DNA of 64,000 bases. It comes from Beta vulgaris subsp. vulgaris (Eukaryota > Streptophyta > Magnoliopsida > Caryophyllales > Amaranthaceae). Position 1 is the stretch's first letter. Every line of letters begins with the position of its first letter. The stretch covers positions 40,726,178-40,790,177 of the forward strand of contig NC_079209.1 of the NCBI RefSeq assembly GCF_026745355.1, written 5' to 3'. Below the pieces are notes generated by a model, which was not told where the DNA came from, searched no databases, and saw nothing but the letters and a program-made list of their open reading frames with translations. This document shows, one piece after another, positions 35,769-48,373 of this stretch. The position numbers and the translations under genes were made by a program.

Positions 35769-38197
35769 AATGACTGCGAAGGTTGATTAGGGTCAACCGT
35801 ACCACTATGTTGTTCGTCCATGGGGACAATATGAGCATCTGACCGAACCTGTACATCCACTTCCATGTCTTGGTTGTTTCCCTTACCCTCAGTAGTAGCA
35901 GGAAGCTGATTATCCTCATTATCTTGAGACCCGACACTGCGAGACCTTTTTAAGCTCCACCCACCTGTAGAAACCATTGGCGACGTCGATGCAGAATGTT
36001 TTTTTAACAGCCTCGAAGTAATGGAAAGCCCTGGTTCCACCCCTAAAGCCCTTGCCATAGAAGTGTCAGTAATTGACTTTGCCACTGTACCATCTTTTAC
36101 CCTATCATGCCGTATATTAAAGCCTCCCTTAGCATCCCAATCCTCATATCTTTTTTTCCTTCTCATTATTTTTGTTCGATCCTCATGTGACGAGAATCTC
36201 AGATTTCTATCCACAGACAAGGCCCTACTTAGCAGATTTTGTCGTCGCGTTTTCTCGCCAAACCTGACCGAAGGTGTGGGCAGATCCTGGACAATGGGAG
36301 AATGAGGTAAAACTTCCTCCATACTAGTTTGAGAACCAATCACAACCTGAAAATTATCATCGTCAGAACAACTAAAAGAAATATCCAAAGGAGAGGATGG
36401 AGAATAATTATCTGCTGAGGTCGATTCACTTGTTTCTCTTGCATCCATTGAGTGATCCTGCAACATAGGGTTAAAAGCGTCTGCCAAAGGAGGGGGGACA
36501 TGTGAAACCGTTCATTAGTAATAATTTCAGAAGGTCTAAAATCATGCTGAGCAGCTTCCAAAAATTCCCCATTAAAATTGTCACTCTGATGTTCATTATA
36601 CAGATAGCCATAAGTGTGCAAGTGAGCAAGTTCTGCATTTCTTTCTATCCAATTGCTGGGACCAGCTTCATCTGGCCCAGGGGGATACATAGAACGACCG
36701 TAGGCCAACAGACCCGCCAAGGTCGTCCTAGGAGGTTGAATCGAGCTCGGTGATGGAGGGGAGAAACCCATTCGATTCTGAAAACAAGTAACAACTGGAA
36801 AACACAGTTCATTAGTCATTCGAAAAAAACCTTGAGCCCAACCGTGATGCCTACTTGTGCCCCTTTCACCCCTCGAGTCATTATGGTCTGCTGGAGCAGA
36901 AGGCTGAAGTTGAGGTCCTGCGGGAGATGGGTCGGGAAGCCCAGCAACCGGTTCTTCAGTGGGTTGTGGGTTAGTAGGCTCCAGAATAGGCCCCCACTAT
37001 GGTGGAGGGTAGTTAGGTTGAGAGATGTATCAGGGTCACTGTTATTGAGTGAGCTATGGATTATAAAACCGTTTGGGTCAAGGCCAAGCCCATAACGGGT
37101 CCCAGGCCTTGGGCTAACAGGTGTTGGAAAGGCAGTTTGAGTGGAGTGATGGAAGTCCTGTGATGTATTATCACTATCCCGAGGAAGATAATCAGATCTA
37201 ATTTGGATGTTGGCTTCTCTATAAAAGTCGGGGGAAGTGTCATAAAATTCGTCGGAGGATGAGTCTGAGATCATTTGGCTAGGGACATAGAAGTGAGGGA
37301 ATAGGTACGGGTCCTGACTAGGCGAGTCCATGTGAGGTCTAATTTGCATGAGGTTTATTCGGGGATTACGGTGGATAAATCTATCAATGAGTCCCCTAAT
37401 CTGATTGGTATATAAAGGAACCTCTTCCTGAGTTTGAAGGACTGTCATTCCATTTCTTTCAAACTCTCGAACCCTTGCGTTAATCATTTTGTTTGCCTCG
37501 TAGGCTGACAGTGGGCACCGACTCGTGTTGTGACCAACACACCCACAGTCTTTACAAAACTTAAACACACCTTCGTATCGAAAATTCACCCATACCACTC
37601 TATCATCAAGAAGAGGTAGAAAACAACCAGGAATTAAAGGTTTTGTGATATCGATAACTAACCTTGCACGGAGATACGGTTGATGTGGAAGACCAGGGTC
37701 GTCACTGTCTATGGCATCTACGAGACCGACATGGCTGAGTAAGCGCACTGTCCACTCCGTATTTAAGTATTCCCAAGGCAAATCTTGGATTCGTACCCAG
37801 AGCCGGACCATATTAAAGTTTATGGATGATGGGATCTGGTGAGCTGAAAGTGGGCGAAAAGTGATTATTTTCCCATCAATGACAGAAGTGTTAAGAGACA
37901 TGATGGCATCCCTGTCCGACAGGTTCGAACATTCGAATATGAAATAGGGCCCAGTGCGAAGAACCTGAATTGGTGCCCTTGTTTCCCAGTGATTATTGAC
38001 AATATTGGTAACATAATTCGTGTTTGGAGGGGAGTGGTCAAAGAACATCCCCACAACAACATGGGACCAGCGTATAGTTGTAAGCATGTGAGTTGGAGGA
38101 TGGTGAATAAGTATCCCATCCGATGGGAAGCTAAAGGATGGTGATCAGGTGGGTACTGATGAGGAGGGGTATTTGCGTGCGAGCTATTGGAATCCAT
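35765..38197 (-). pseudogene. LINE ORF1: DUF4283 and zinc-knuckle protein
   Basis: Starting at the ATG at 38197 (MDSNSSHANTPP), the frame shifts near 38090 and continues in a 423-codon open stretch (38087-36816). It holds a DUF4283-like region (FIFECSNLSDRDAI, VRLWVRIQDLPWEYLN, RARLVIDITKPL) and a CCHC knuckle CKDCGCVGHNTSRC. Two more shifts (near 36820 and 36490) lead through a Pro/Ser-rich stretch to the C-terminal part ending NQPSQSL-stop at 35765. ORF1 proteins of plant L1 elements bind their RNA in the ribonucleoprotein. The stop TGA overlaps the ORF2 start as ATGA. Broken by frameshifts. Confidence 0.85.
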
Positions 38198-38568
38198 TAT
38201 GACTGTGGTTGAAAGTAGTAAATCTGGAGGAGAAATTATGAAACAAATTCTTTTATAGAAGTAGCTGACTGAACAAAGAAAATTACTACCTTAAGAAATT
38301 CGTAAGAGGTTGACAAGTGTTATGGTAAAATCTAAGGCATGAAAGCCATCTGTTATGATCCTGCAGAGCTTGCCGGCAAGGTGCTATGGGATTGTTGAAA
38401 AAACGGCTGTAAGGCAAATCATTAGGTAGTATACATGTGTTTCTTTCAATGTAACTACTTACTTCATCCCACAAAATAATGCATTTTTTTTGCACGGCGT
38501 TTGAGACGTAACTTGGACTATTAAATTCTATAATCACATGTTAATAAAAATTATAAAAGATTTAATAT

Positions 38569-39306
38569 TATGTCTTCAAGATGCTTACTTAAGGTTGACA
38601 TCAAAAAGGCTTATTATGAATTAATGGAGTGGTTGTTTTTTGAAAGCATGTTGCATTAGTTGGGCTTCCCAAATCAATGTATAAGATGGATCATGTTGGC
38701 TTGTGTTCAGAGTGTTTCATATTCCATTTTACTAAATGATACTCCTACTTCTCCTTTTGATGCAAGAAGAGGATTGAGATAGGGAGATCTCATGTCTCCT
38801 TTTCTTTTGGACCTTAGCATACAGTATTTAAGCAGATGCCTTGGTGAATTACACTTAAATCAAGATTTTGATTTTCACCCTAAGTGTGAAAAATAAAAAT
38901 TAACTCATTTAATGTTTGTAGATGATCTGCTTCTTTTTGCGAGAGCCTACCATAACTCTGTGAGTAAAATTTTGGCAGCTTTCAATAATGTTTCTCAAGC
39001 AACAAGCTGGAAGTAAGTGTTGAGAAGAGTTCTATTTACTTCTTTGGAGATCTGAAGATATTAGGAGTCCGCTTGTTGATTGTATTAACATGTCAGTTGG
39101 GGAGTTACCGTTTAGATACTTTGGGGTTTCTTTTTTCATCTAAAAATTGGATCGAATTTTTCTCAAAGTAAAATCACAACAAGAGCTCAAGGTTGGATGT
39201 CACATGTTCTCTCTTATGACGAGAGCTTATAGTTTATAAGAAGCATCGTAAGTAGTATGCAGAAGTTTGGCTCACATTTTTCCTTTGTCTAAGAAGGTGA
39301 TAAAAA
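38569..39306 (+). pseudogene. LINE reverse transcriptase fragment, plus strand
   Basis: The fragment reads SSRCLLKVDIKKAYYELMEW, then VSYSILLNDTPTSPFD, GDLMSPFLL, LTHLMFVDDLLLFAR (catalytic box, FVDD), and ITTRAQGWMSHVLSYD. It ends with LSKKVIK-type codons at GAAGGTGATAAAAA (39293-39306). Several stops are present. The missing downstream residues are found on the minus strand at 31525-30532. The endonuclease and ORF1 are absent. It abuts the 5' side of the long LINE. Confidence 0.85.
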
Positions 39307-39443
39307 TATTTTTTCACTCCTGAAATTATTGTGCCATGAAGTACTAAAACTAGACAGAGAAACTCTCTAAAAAACCCTAGGGAAAAGTAAACCCTTGCGA
39401 TTAGGTAAATCTCGCCTTCACAGTTTTCCAGCCTCTGGATGTA

Positions 39444-39738
39444 CTCTCTCTGTCCGGGAATAGTCTAAACTTTTCTTTTATCTTTATCCCAAATTAGTTT
39501 GAACACTTCAATTATTGACGTGATCCATTAATACTTTATTATTTCTTTTACACTCTTTTGGCCCACGCATTATTTTTATCACTTGAAATTTATATAATGT
39601 TTTGTCTCCTCTAATAATATTACCCGAGGACAACGACTCCCATCACATCTACTTTTTTAATAAAATAACAACACTACAACTTATCAATTTAAACTACATG
39701 TGCATATAAGTGTTAATATCTTTTTGAGATGGATGGAG
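39444..39738. mobile_element. Stowaway-like MITE
   Basis: Ends CTCTCTCTGTCCGGGAATAG and (inverted) CTCCATCCATCTC flanked by TA on both sides; about 295 bp, no coding capacity. Confidence 0.6.
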
Positions 39739-39854
39739 TATTATAAAAGACTTTATGTACTATATCCATTCTAAATAAATGCTACATCTGAATTTTCACA
39801 CAATCGAACACGCTTCTGTAATAGTTAATAGCTTTTATTGCGTATAAAAAACTA

Positions 39855-40095
39855 GGAAAAATTGTCAGAAACTACCTATTAAAGACACCTTTTTAAAAAA
39901 AACTACCTTATATCTGTTTATTTTATGAAACTACCTTATAAGTGGAAAAACTTTAAAAAGCACTACCAAATTCAGAATTTACTAACCATAGTTAACTATT
40001 CCCTCCAATTATCCTTCTAATATAAGATTACTAAAATACCCTCTTTAATTACCCTAATCCCTCTTTGTTAGTTCCTTCATAGCCTCACAACAACG
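39855..40095 (+). repeat. Left TIR of the Mutator-like element
   Basis: Inverted match to 41696-41931; differences are a few substitutions and small indels. Confidence 0.88.
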
Positions 40096-41695
40096 TTTAA
40101 CTTTCTCACTGTAGCAATTGTCTTCTGATTTTTTTAAAAAACCAAGCGACTATTAGCACTGACGTTATGTAGCCATCTATAATATACTATCTGCTGATGA
40201 ATTTAAAAGCTACACAAGCGCCAAAGACAGGTCATACTTGATGACCACTAAGAAGAGACTTCAAAAGCATATAAAACTTAACTGCAAATATTTTGAATAT
40301 GGAGAAACCTCCAATACCGAATATACAAGGCACATAAGTTTATGTGAGGACAGCAAAAAATTAGCAATAGTTCCATTTAAGAGGTAGCTATTCCATGCGC
40401 CCATCTTTACCCTTGGCCCTTGCCAGTATTTGTGTTATTAATAATCACCAAGTAATTCCACCCTGTTAACGTACAGAGAGCTTTGTGCAAGCCCAGGTGA
40501 TCCATACGCAAATCAACATTATCTAAGTTGTAAGCATGCATAATAAGAGCATGCACATCTGGGAAATTACTTTGAGAAAAAGGTGAGATATATGCATTAA
40601 TAATTTGTCTATGCATTAACAATTATATAATACTTATCGGAGCTATTAAAAAATATAGATGTACAAAAGAATAACTAAATCCTCTTCTTTTTGGAAGAAA
40701 CATAAATTTAACTATCTAGCTAGGTATGAACTATTTCCAAATTAAAAATCGGAAGACAAAAAGTTCAAAAGTAATACGTAGAATCATGGTCAGGAATTAT
40801 TTTTGGTATTATCTAAAAATAATTAAGAAGGAAAATTTTGATGTGAATAATCCAACTTTATGTTTTCATATTTTGGGATTGTTATCATAATAATCCAAAC
40901 TCTTTTCTTCTTTGCCGTTACATCATCACTAATACATTTTGAGTATTATATTTATATATATATAGGACGTTGTTGACTTCATATGGAGTATTTCGTTAAG
41001 ATAGTACTTGAACTTGTGTGTTTCGAAAATTATAAAAAAACTGATATTATTATAAGATGCATAAAAGTTGGGGTTAAGTAAATACTCTACAAAACTTAAA
41101 ATTCAAACGAAACTAAAAAGTACAACTCTATATAAATAAAAAATAAAAGGAAAAAAAGTATAGTTGAGTAGAGAAGGAAAAATAATAGTAAATGAGAAGC
41201 GATAATTTTGGGGACTCGAGATTGCCAACAAGAAAAAAAATGGAAAGGGGAAAAAGAGAAAAACATTGTAAAGGAGTCCTCTGTAGGATTCGAAACTGCG
41301 CGTTGGTAGGCAAGAGCCAAAGTTTGCGGCCCAACAACCATTGAGGCAAATATCAAAACTCTGATATAAGACCGCGCAGAACAATTATATTAGATCTTTT
41401 GTTTCGGTATTCTGTCGATTTTCCTTTTTTCTTCTCCGGATTTTCGTGGGTTCAGTTGAACCCACTGAACCCACGCTAGACCCGCCCCTGAATGTCCAAC
41501 ACCAAAAGAATCGGAGAAAGCATAACTCAAGTTCTTCTGACAGATTATTAGATTACACACCAACTTACAGAAGGAAAAGGAAAAAAAATGGTTCACAAAA
41601 CCCACCCCAAATATCAGCACTATTCGTATTTCAAGCTGGTTGATATGCTAGTCTCACGTAAGTACAAACTGAATTGATAAGAAGTTCCTAAATTT

Positions 41696-41931
41696 CGTTG
41701 TTGTGAGGCTACGAGGGAACTAACAAAGAGGGATTAGGGTAATTAAAGGGGGTATTTTAGTAATCTTATATTAGAATTGGAGGGAGTAGTTAACCATGAT
41801 TAATAAATTCTGAATTTGGTAGTGCTTTTTAAAGTTTTTCTACTTATAAGGTAGTTTCGTAAAATAAACATGATATAAGGTAGTTTTTTTAAAAAAAGTG
41901 TCCTTAATAGGTAGTTTCTGACAATTTTTCC
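41696..41931 (-). repeat. Right TIR of the Mutator-like element
   Basis: Inverted match to 39855-40095, followed by the second AAAAAACTA target copy. Confidence 0.88.
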
Positions 41932-41940
41932 AAAAAACTA

Positions 41941-42358
41941 TTTAATGAAATGGATATATTGAAAGAATGCATCAATATATAACAATATGTTTTCTTTATA
42001 TAATGACGAGAAAATAGAGTCAAAATAGCTCAAAAAACATTGTTGTTTTTCTCAATGTAGCGTATATCTTGAAAAGGAGGTCATGTATGTCAGGGGAGAA
42101 TCTAGCGTGGGTTCAACTGAACCCACAAAATTTCGGAAAAAAAGAAAGAAAATATGGAAAAAAAAATAAAAAAACATTACCTAAAACGAAAATCACACGA
42201 AAGAGTTTAGTTAGAGAAACTTTGGCTCAATCGTCTGTGTGAGTATTAATGCTTCTCTTTATATGCAGGACCGGGGTTCATGGACGCTCCCGACATTTTA
42301 TTCCTTTCTTTTTTAGGGTAGAATGTATATGATGCTGAAGTACTCTTGTTAGTGTATA
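41941..42358. other. Spacer with a GTGGGTTCAACTGAACCCAC repeat
   Basis: From about 42090 the sequence CAGGGGAGAATCTAGCG is followed by a palindromic GTGGGTTCAACTGAACCCAC. A related unit in reverse lies at 41262-41492. This looks like a short interspersed or hAT-type non-autonomous repeat; its ends were not resolved. No gene was seen. Confidence 0.4.
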
Positions 42359-42676
42359 CTCCCTCCGTTTCCTAAAGATCTTCCCTCTTTTCGTTTAAGG
42401 GTGTTTCCAAAAGATCTTCTCTCTTTTGCTTTATTCCTTATTTGGCAAAAGAAATTTCCCTATTTACCCTCTCATGTCACTATCATATGGTCCACCATTA
42501 CATTATTAATTCAATTTTACTCCCTTTCTCTCTCCTACTTTAACCCTTTTTTATTTGTTTATTTATCTTAACTCATTTCTCTCTCCTACTTTACTCACAC
42601 CATGCCCCACACAACTTGATTTTCCTTGGTATCTGTAGGAACAGTAAGTGGGAAGATCTTTAGGAAACGGAGGGAG
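42359..42676. mobile_element. Stowaway MITE, 318 bp
   Basis: Perfect TIR start CTCCCTCCGTTTCCTAAAGA and the inverted equivalent at the right end, flanked by TA on both sides (42357-42358, 42677-42678). Classic Stowaway of the Tc1/mariner superfamily. Confidence 0.9.
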
Positions 42677-44020
42677 TACTAGGCTACACCTTTTCTTTGT
42701 TTTGGCTAGTCCATAACATATAGTATATGATGCTATTAGCGTATACCTCTGTTAGCCCAATATAGGGGTGTTAATGAGCTAGGGTGGCTCGCAAACTATT
42801 CGAGTTCGGCTCGGTCAAAACTCGGTCAAGGTTCGGCTCGAGAGGGCTCGGCTCGAGTTCGGGATCGGCTCGGCTCGAGTTCGGGATCGGCTCGAGTCCT
42901 TAACGAGCCGAGCCTGAGCCTCCCTAAGTTCGGCTCGAGAGTTTTTTTTTTTTTGGAAATTCAAAATTGTTATTGATAACCAAAAAAAAGGAAAACAAAC
43001 ACCAATTCTCCAAACTTCAGAGTAAGAAAGCATCAGTATCCAAACTTACCCACCTTCTAGGAAGGGTTGTAAGAATAGACCCTTCATGTGCTTCTCTGAA
43101 GAAACAACTAAGCCTAGCCAACAATACAGCAAAGGGACAACAACTAAATTTATATACACAGTTGGGTTTTCATGTAATCAGGAATTCTACAAGCTACATT
43201 GAATAAAATTAAATCCATTGTCTGATCAGGAAGCTTGTGATTGCCTTCAAACACTTGATGGTTCCTTTGAAGCCAAATATTGTAAATTGCTTCTGCAAAC
43301 AGCATGCCATACAACTGGTTCCTATTGCTTTTCCTTCTGCACTTACTTGCTGCTATAGAAATTTCGTCTAAGAAAGCCATAGGTCTTCTTGATATGCCCA
43401 AGAGATTCAAACACTGCATCCAGATAACAGATGAGAAGGGGCAGTTGAAAAATAAGTGTTGTATATTTTCTTCTGCATCATTGCATAAAACACATGTGGT
43501 GTCACTGATCATGTTCCATTGGGCTAGCCTACTTTTGGTAGCAAGTCTGTTAAGCACAGCCAACCAAGTAATAAATAAGCTTTTTGGAGAAGCTTTGTTG
43601 TTGCAGAGCAGCCTCTTCCATCTAACTTGAGTAATTGGTTCTCTAATAGCTTTATAACATTTGCTAATAGAGAACTTGCCATTGTTTTCATAATTATGAA
43701 TTTTAGCACCATTATCAAAGTATGTTCTGCAATTCATGACTTTCTTTAGAACTCAAGACATACCAACAGGGATTCTCATGGTCCAAATGTTGTTACTCTT
43801 AATATAATAAGAGTGAATCCATTGAATCCACAGCTTGTCTTGCTTCAAAGCAATAGCCCAAAATTGTTTAGCTATAGCTGCTTTGTTCCAGTTTTCAAGA
43901 TTGGTAAAGTTAAGCCCTCCTCCAGTTTTAGGAAAGAAAGTCTGCTCCTAGGAAACTAGAGTCTTCCTTGAAAGAGAATCTTTACCTCTCCAAAGGAAGG
44001 ACCTGCAATGGCTTTGGATT

Positions 44021-44523
44021 CCTCAAAGACATCAAATAAGGACTCTCATCCATTACTAACATATCCCGAGGTTTTCCCTTATTGGGACACCAAGCTCTGC
44101 AACGGCGCCATTTTGACATAGGAAAAACTAGGTCGTCACTAGCCTCCTAAAATCAAACAAACCTAACTAAATCACTAAACTAGGTAAAGTGATAAGTAAG
44201 GGTCGAAATCCACAGGAACTAAGGAACACCAAAATGTATTGATAAAATAATAAGCTAGGCCGGAATCAAGTCGGAAATTGTCAATAACCAACTAAGAACT
44301 ACGAAAAAGCTAAATATCAAAGATAACGAAAGTTAGGAGATGGGATTAAATACCAACTAATCATGAAATAGGCATAAGAATATAAAACATAGAGATAATA
44401 CATGAACACTACTTGAATTAGCTATTGACCCAACACACAACTGCCATCCTACTCTCATAGGCGGAGAAATCCTCAAAGACATCAAATAAGGACTCTCATC
44501 CATTACTAACATATCCCGAGGTT
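44021..44523. repeat. 53-bp exact direct repeat at the LTR/LINE junction
   Basis: CCTCAAAGACATCAAATAAG and about 33 further bases (ending CCCGAGGTT) occur at about 44023-44075 and again at 44472-44524. The second copy is inside the LTR. The first sits exactly between LINE coding sequence and the remnant downstream of the primer site, so it is probably filler copied during repair. Confidence 0.8.
44099..44110 (-). promoter_or_regulatory. Primer-binding site (tRNA-Asp type)
   Basis: TGGCGCCGTTGC on the minus strand, three bases after the LTR end. Confidence 0.65.
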
Positions 44524-46236
44524 CAAAGTAACCCAATTCAATAATAGAAATCAATAGGTCACACTCTCATGCCAACCTAAATCAATCAACTCCATCTAAT
44601 ACGACATTCAAGTGATCAAAGAAAATGCAACATAGATTAGAAGAGCTAAACAAGCAATAATTTAATCACGCAAATCTCTAAATCCAATCTCAAATGCCCA
44701 ATTCAATCATGGTTGGATTTTCACCCAAACCCTAACCAACAAACTACTCCATAAATACAAAAATGAGGACTTTAGAGAAATTAAACTTTAATAACATGAT
44801 AATAATCATTAATCTAACATTAAACTAAATAAAATAAATCATAAATAATTAAACTAATCATGAACAACTAATCTAAGAAAAACAATTAAAATAAAACAAT
44901 AAAAGAGGAGATAGAGTAAGAAATGCTCATTGATTAATAGATGAAAGTTCCAATACCAGTGTCACCCTTGAATCTATAATCTTCCACATTTCTTTGAGTT
45001 TTCTCCCTTTTCTCCCTAAACTAAATTATGGAGGTTAAATCTCTTTAAAACCCTAAAAAAGTCTAAAAACTAAGTGATGGATATAAAAACTTGACTAAAA
45101 AGAAAAACTCTCCCAACAAAATGTGGGTTCAAAGAATTTATACAACTTCTAAAATTAGATCGAAAAATAAGAAGAAGGGGAAAAAATATAAAGGAGAAGT
45201 TAAAGAAAAGGACTAAAAAGAGGAAGTAAAAAAAAAAGGAAAAATAAAAAGAGAGAACATGGAAAACACGTGAAGTACAAGGGAGAAAAGAAAGGAAGAA
45301 AAAGAAATTAAAGGAAAAAGTAAGTTCAAAATAGAAAAGTGAAAAAAACCCAAAACTAAAACTATCAGACTTCGTCTTCTTCGCGAGTTCGCCGCATCAT
45401 CACCATCAATGTCCATGGCCGTCGATCTTCATCGCCATCATTATCAGCCGTCCATCATCATCAACGGGAATAAACGGCCATTGATTTTCGAAATCAATTT
45501 GCTTCTCTGTGATTAATCTCTGCCGTTAATTCATGGCGTACGAAGTAATCTTAGGATGCCAGGTAAGACCACCTCACGTGCTGTTAGTAAATGGATGAGA
45601 TGGATGAGCGCCCGCTCCGTGGTCGCTCCATGGTCGCTCATAACATTCTGCCTAGCTTCTATTTTGGTGAGTTTGAACGGAGCGCCCGCTCTTCTTTATT
45701 TTAGGACAAATGCTTGGACTGCAGTGGAGATGGAGTTTGGTGTCTTGGATTGAAATGGTGGCGATGTAGTTAATCCGAGCAGAAGATTTAGTGCAATGTG
45801 GGTATATGGGTGGAGGAAGATGATGGTGGTGGTAGTGTATTGGGAGTTGGGATGATGTGGTGTAAGATAATAGTCATGGTGTGGTGTAGGATATGCCTTG
45901 TATATGATAATTCCAAATTGCACATTATGGCTCCAAATAAGCTCACCTACAAGCACAACCAAACATAGAGGGAGAAACGAGAAATGTATAAATAATAATA
46001 ACTAAAAGGAAAGAAAAATAGAGAATTAAACTAAATAATCTATAAATTAACAAAACAAAGAAAATACATAAATTATGAAATTAAGAGATAAAAGCTAGTA
46101 AAAATAACTAAAAACTCCAATTAAGCTACAAAATATAAAAAGAAGAAATAAAGACTAGAATAGGTAGAAATTTATGAAATAACTATGAAAATAATGTAAA
46201 AACTACTCCTAGAAGTGACATAAATGCCACTTATCA
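44114..46236 (-). mobile_element. Gypsy-type LTR (Athila-like) inserted in LINE ORF2
   Basis: On the minus strand the LTR begins TGATAAGTGGCATTTATGTC at 46236 and ends CCTATGTCA at 44114 (2.1 kb). The downstream bases AAA then TGGCGCCGTTGC (44110-44099) match a primer-binding site for the tRNA-Asp 3' end. The internal region is cut off after about 70 bp. Long LTRs with this primer suggest Athila-type Ty3/gypsy (inference). No coding region was seen in the LTR; 44700-45400 is A-rich. Confidence 0.65.
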
Positions 46237-48373
46237 GCATTCATAAGTTCAGTTATAGAATCAAGGTCTCCTCTACAAAAAATCAACAAATCATCAGCAA
46301 AAATCATATGAGTAATAGAAAACCTAGAGTATTTAGGATGAAAGTGAAACTTATGATTTCCTTTCAAAGTACTAAGACATCTAGATAGGTATTCCATACC
46401 AATAGCAAATAAGAAGGGAGAGAGAGGGTCTCCCTGTCTGAGGCCTTTTTTTGCATGAAAGGGGGTGCAAGATTTGCCATTAAGCAAAATAGAATAGGAA
46501 ACTGTAGAAACACAGGCCATTATCCACTGAATAAATACCTGAGGGAATCCCAACTCAACAAGCATACTGTGAAGGAAAGGCCACTCTATGGAGTCATAAG
46601 CCTTTTTGAGATCTACCTTTATTGTGCATCTTGGCGATATACCCTTCCTAGTATATCCCTTGATGAGATCAGTAGCAAGAAGTATATTGTCAGTAATGCT
46701 CCTTCCTGGAATGAAACATGCCTAAGCAGTATCCACAATATCACCAATAACATCATGAAGCTTGTGAGTCAGAAATTTAGTAATGATTTTATAAATCATA
46801 GTGCAGCAAGCAATAGGTCTAAAGTCACTAGCATAAGTGGGAGTAGTGACTTTATGCACCAGAGTAATAGAAGCTATGTTTATTTTGTCTTTCATGTGCC
46901 CTGTTTCAAAAAAATTTAAGACAGCAACATAGATATCAGGCTTAATATAATGCCATGTTTCTCTAAAAAAGAGCCCATTAAACCCATCAAGCCCAGGGCT
47001 TTGTTACCAGCAATGCTAAACAAAGCCTTATCAATTTCAGAGAGAGTAACAGGAGCACATAAGCTTTGTCTAGCAACAGTACTAAGTGTAGGCCCCTTCC
47101 TAATAATAGGAAGATCAATGCTGGGAAGTTCTTGATTACACTTGCCTATCAGGTTACTATAAAAGAGATTCAATTCAGGCTGAATCTCTTGAGCTTTCTC
47201 CAGCTTAGCACCATTTAAAGAATAAAGAACATCAATAGAATTCCTAGCATATCTTTCCTTCATAGCTGCAAAAAAGACTTTGCTGTTAGAATCCCCTGAT
47301 TGTAGCCAATTTATTCTGGACTTCTGTTTAAGGATGCTTTCTTCAATTTGTAACCACTTCCTGAGACATTGGATGTGATGTTGCTCTTGATCATGCACGC
47401 TAGAGTTGAGTTGATCCTCATGAATTTGGGATTGAATCATATCTAACTGCCTCCTAGCCTCTTCAATTTTCTCTGTGATATTATCATAATGATTGAGCTG
47501 CAATGATTTCAACTGTCTACTGACATTCTTCAATTTAGTCCAGATATCATCCTGAGTATTAGCAGCTCCAGTCAACCTCCAAGTTGTTGAAACAATTTCA
47601 TGAAACTGTGGGTGCTTCACAAGGTGGTTAACAAGCTTAAAAGGTCTTCCCCCATGAAAGGTGCCTTGATTTAAACTAATCAAGAGAGGATTATGATCTG
47701 AAATAGACTAATTTTTCACCTTTACAGAAGTATGAGTATGATTAGTCAACCATAAAGCATTGCATAAACATCTATCAATTATGCTATAAATTCTTTCATC
47801 CCCATGTCTCTTATTAGACCAAGTAAAAAATTCTCCAATCCCCTTTACTTCAAGCAGAGAGGTGTTGTCAAGAAGATGATAAAAGTCATAGGTCTCAACA
47901 TTAGATATAGGAACTCCATTAATCCTATCCTCACTGCTTAAAACAGAGTTAAAGTCTCCCATGACTATCCAATCAATCAGGGTAGTATTATCCAAGCTAA
48001 GAAGGATGTTCCAAAGAGGTTTCCAATCATCAATGCTATGTAGACCATAAACAGCAGAGAACATCATTTTATAGCTAGTGTTTTTATCTGTCACCATAGT
48101 GTCAATGATCTGATCAGACTTAAGAACAACCTCAACAGTAATCAAGTTAGGATTCCAAGCCATCCATATCCTACCTCTAGGACTATAAGTGTAATTATCA
48201 ATCCAGTTCTAATATCTCCCAAATATCTTCTGAATTCTATCTTTATTATTAAGTCTTTACTCTTGTTTCAGTTAAAGCAAATAAAGCAATTTTATTTCTA
48301 GTAATAAAAGAGATTACCTCCTTTACCTTGAGAGGGTCATTCAGCCCTCTAACATTCCAAGTGCAAGCAACTA

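Larger units (their letters stand above)
31540..38560 (-). mobile_element. L1-type LINE, nearly full length, ORF1 and EN-RT-RNase H ORF2
   Basis: The poly(A) tail is the poly-T run at 31540-31551, so the element reads on the minus strand. ORF1 begins about 38197; ORF2 begins 35768 and ends 31649; a 0.1-kb 3' UTR follows. The 5' end is between 38200 and 38568 (not fixed). It carries relatively few disabling mutations, so it is among the younger elements here. It is inserted at GAAGGTGATAAAAA, which is present beside the tail (31526-31539, minus orientation) and again at 39293-39306 in the opposite orientation. Confidence 0.85.
39855..41931. mobile_element. Mutator-like element with about 240-bp TIRs and 9-bp TSD
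   Basis: The two ends (39855-40095 and 41696-41931) are inverted copies with few differences, beginning GGAAAAATTGTCAGAAACTA. The 9-bp sequence AAAAAACTA flanks both sides (39846-39854 and 41932-41940) without mismatch, which is the Mutator superfamily signature. The 1.6-kb interior (40096-41695) has no MURA-type transposase; it holds AT-rich DNA and, near 41262-41492, an inverted copy of a repeat also seen at 42090. It is non-autonomous. The high identity of its TIRs suggests moderately recent movement. Confidence 0.88.

Noticed and set aside
38286..38537. 83-codon minus-strand frame next to the LINE 5' region as a separate gene
   Set aside because: No homology, lies in the LINE 5' UTR or its flank, and has no promoter or splice context.
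41280..41350. tRNA gene
   Set aside because: Only isolated box-like words; no cloverleaf or acceptor stem can be drawn.
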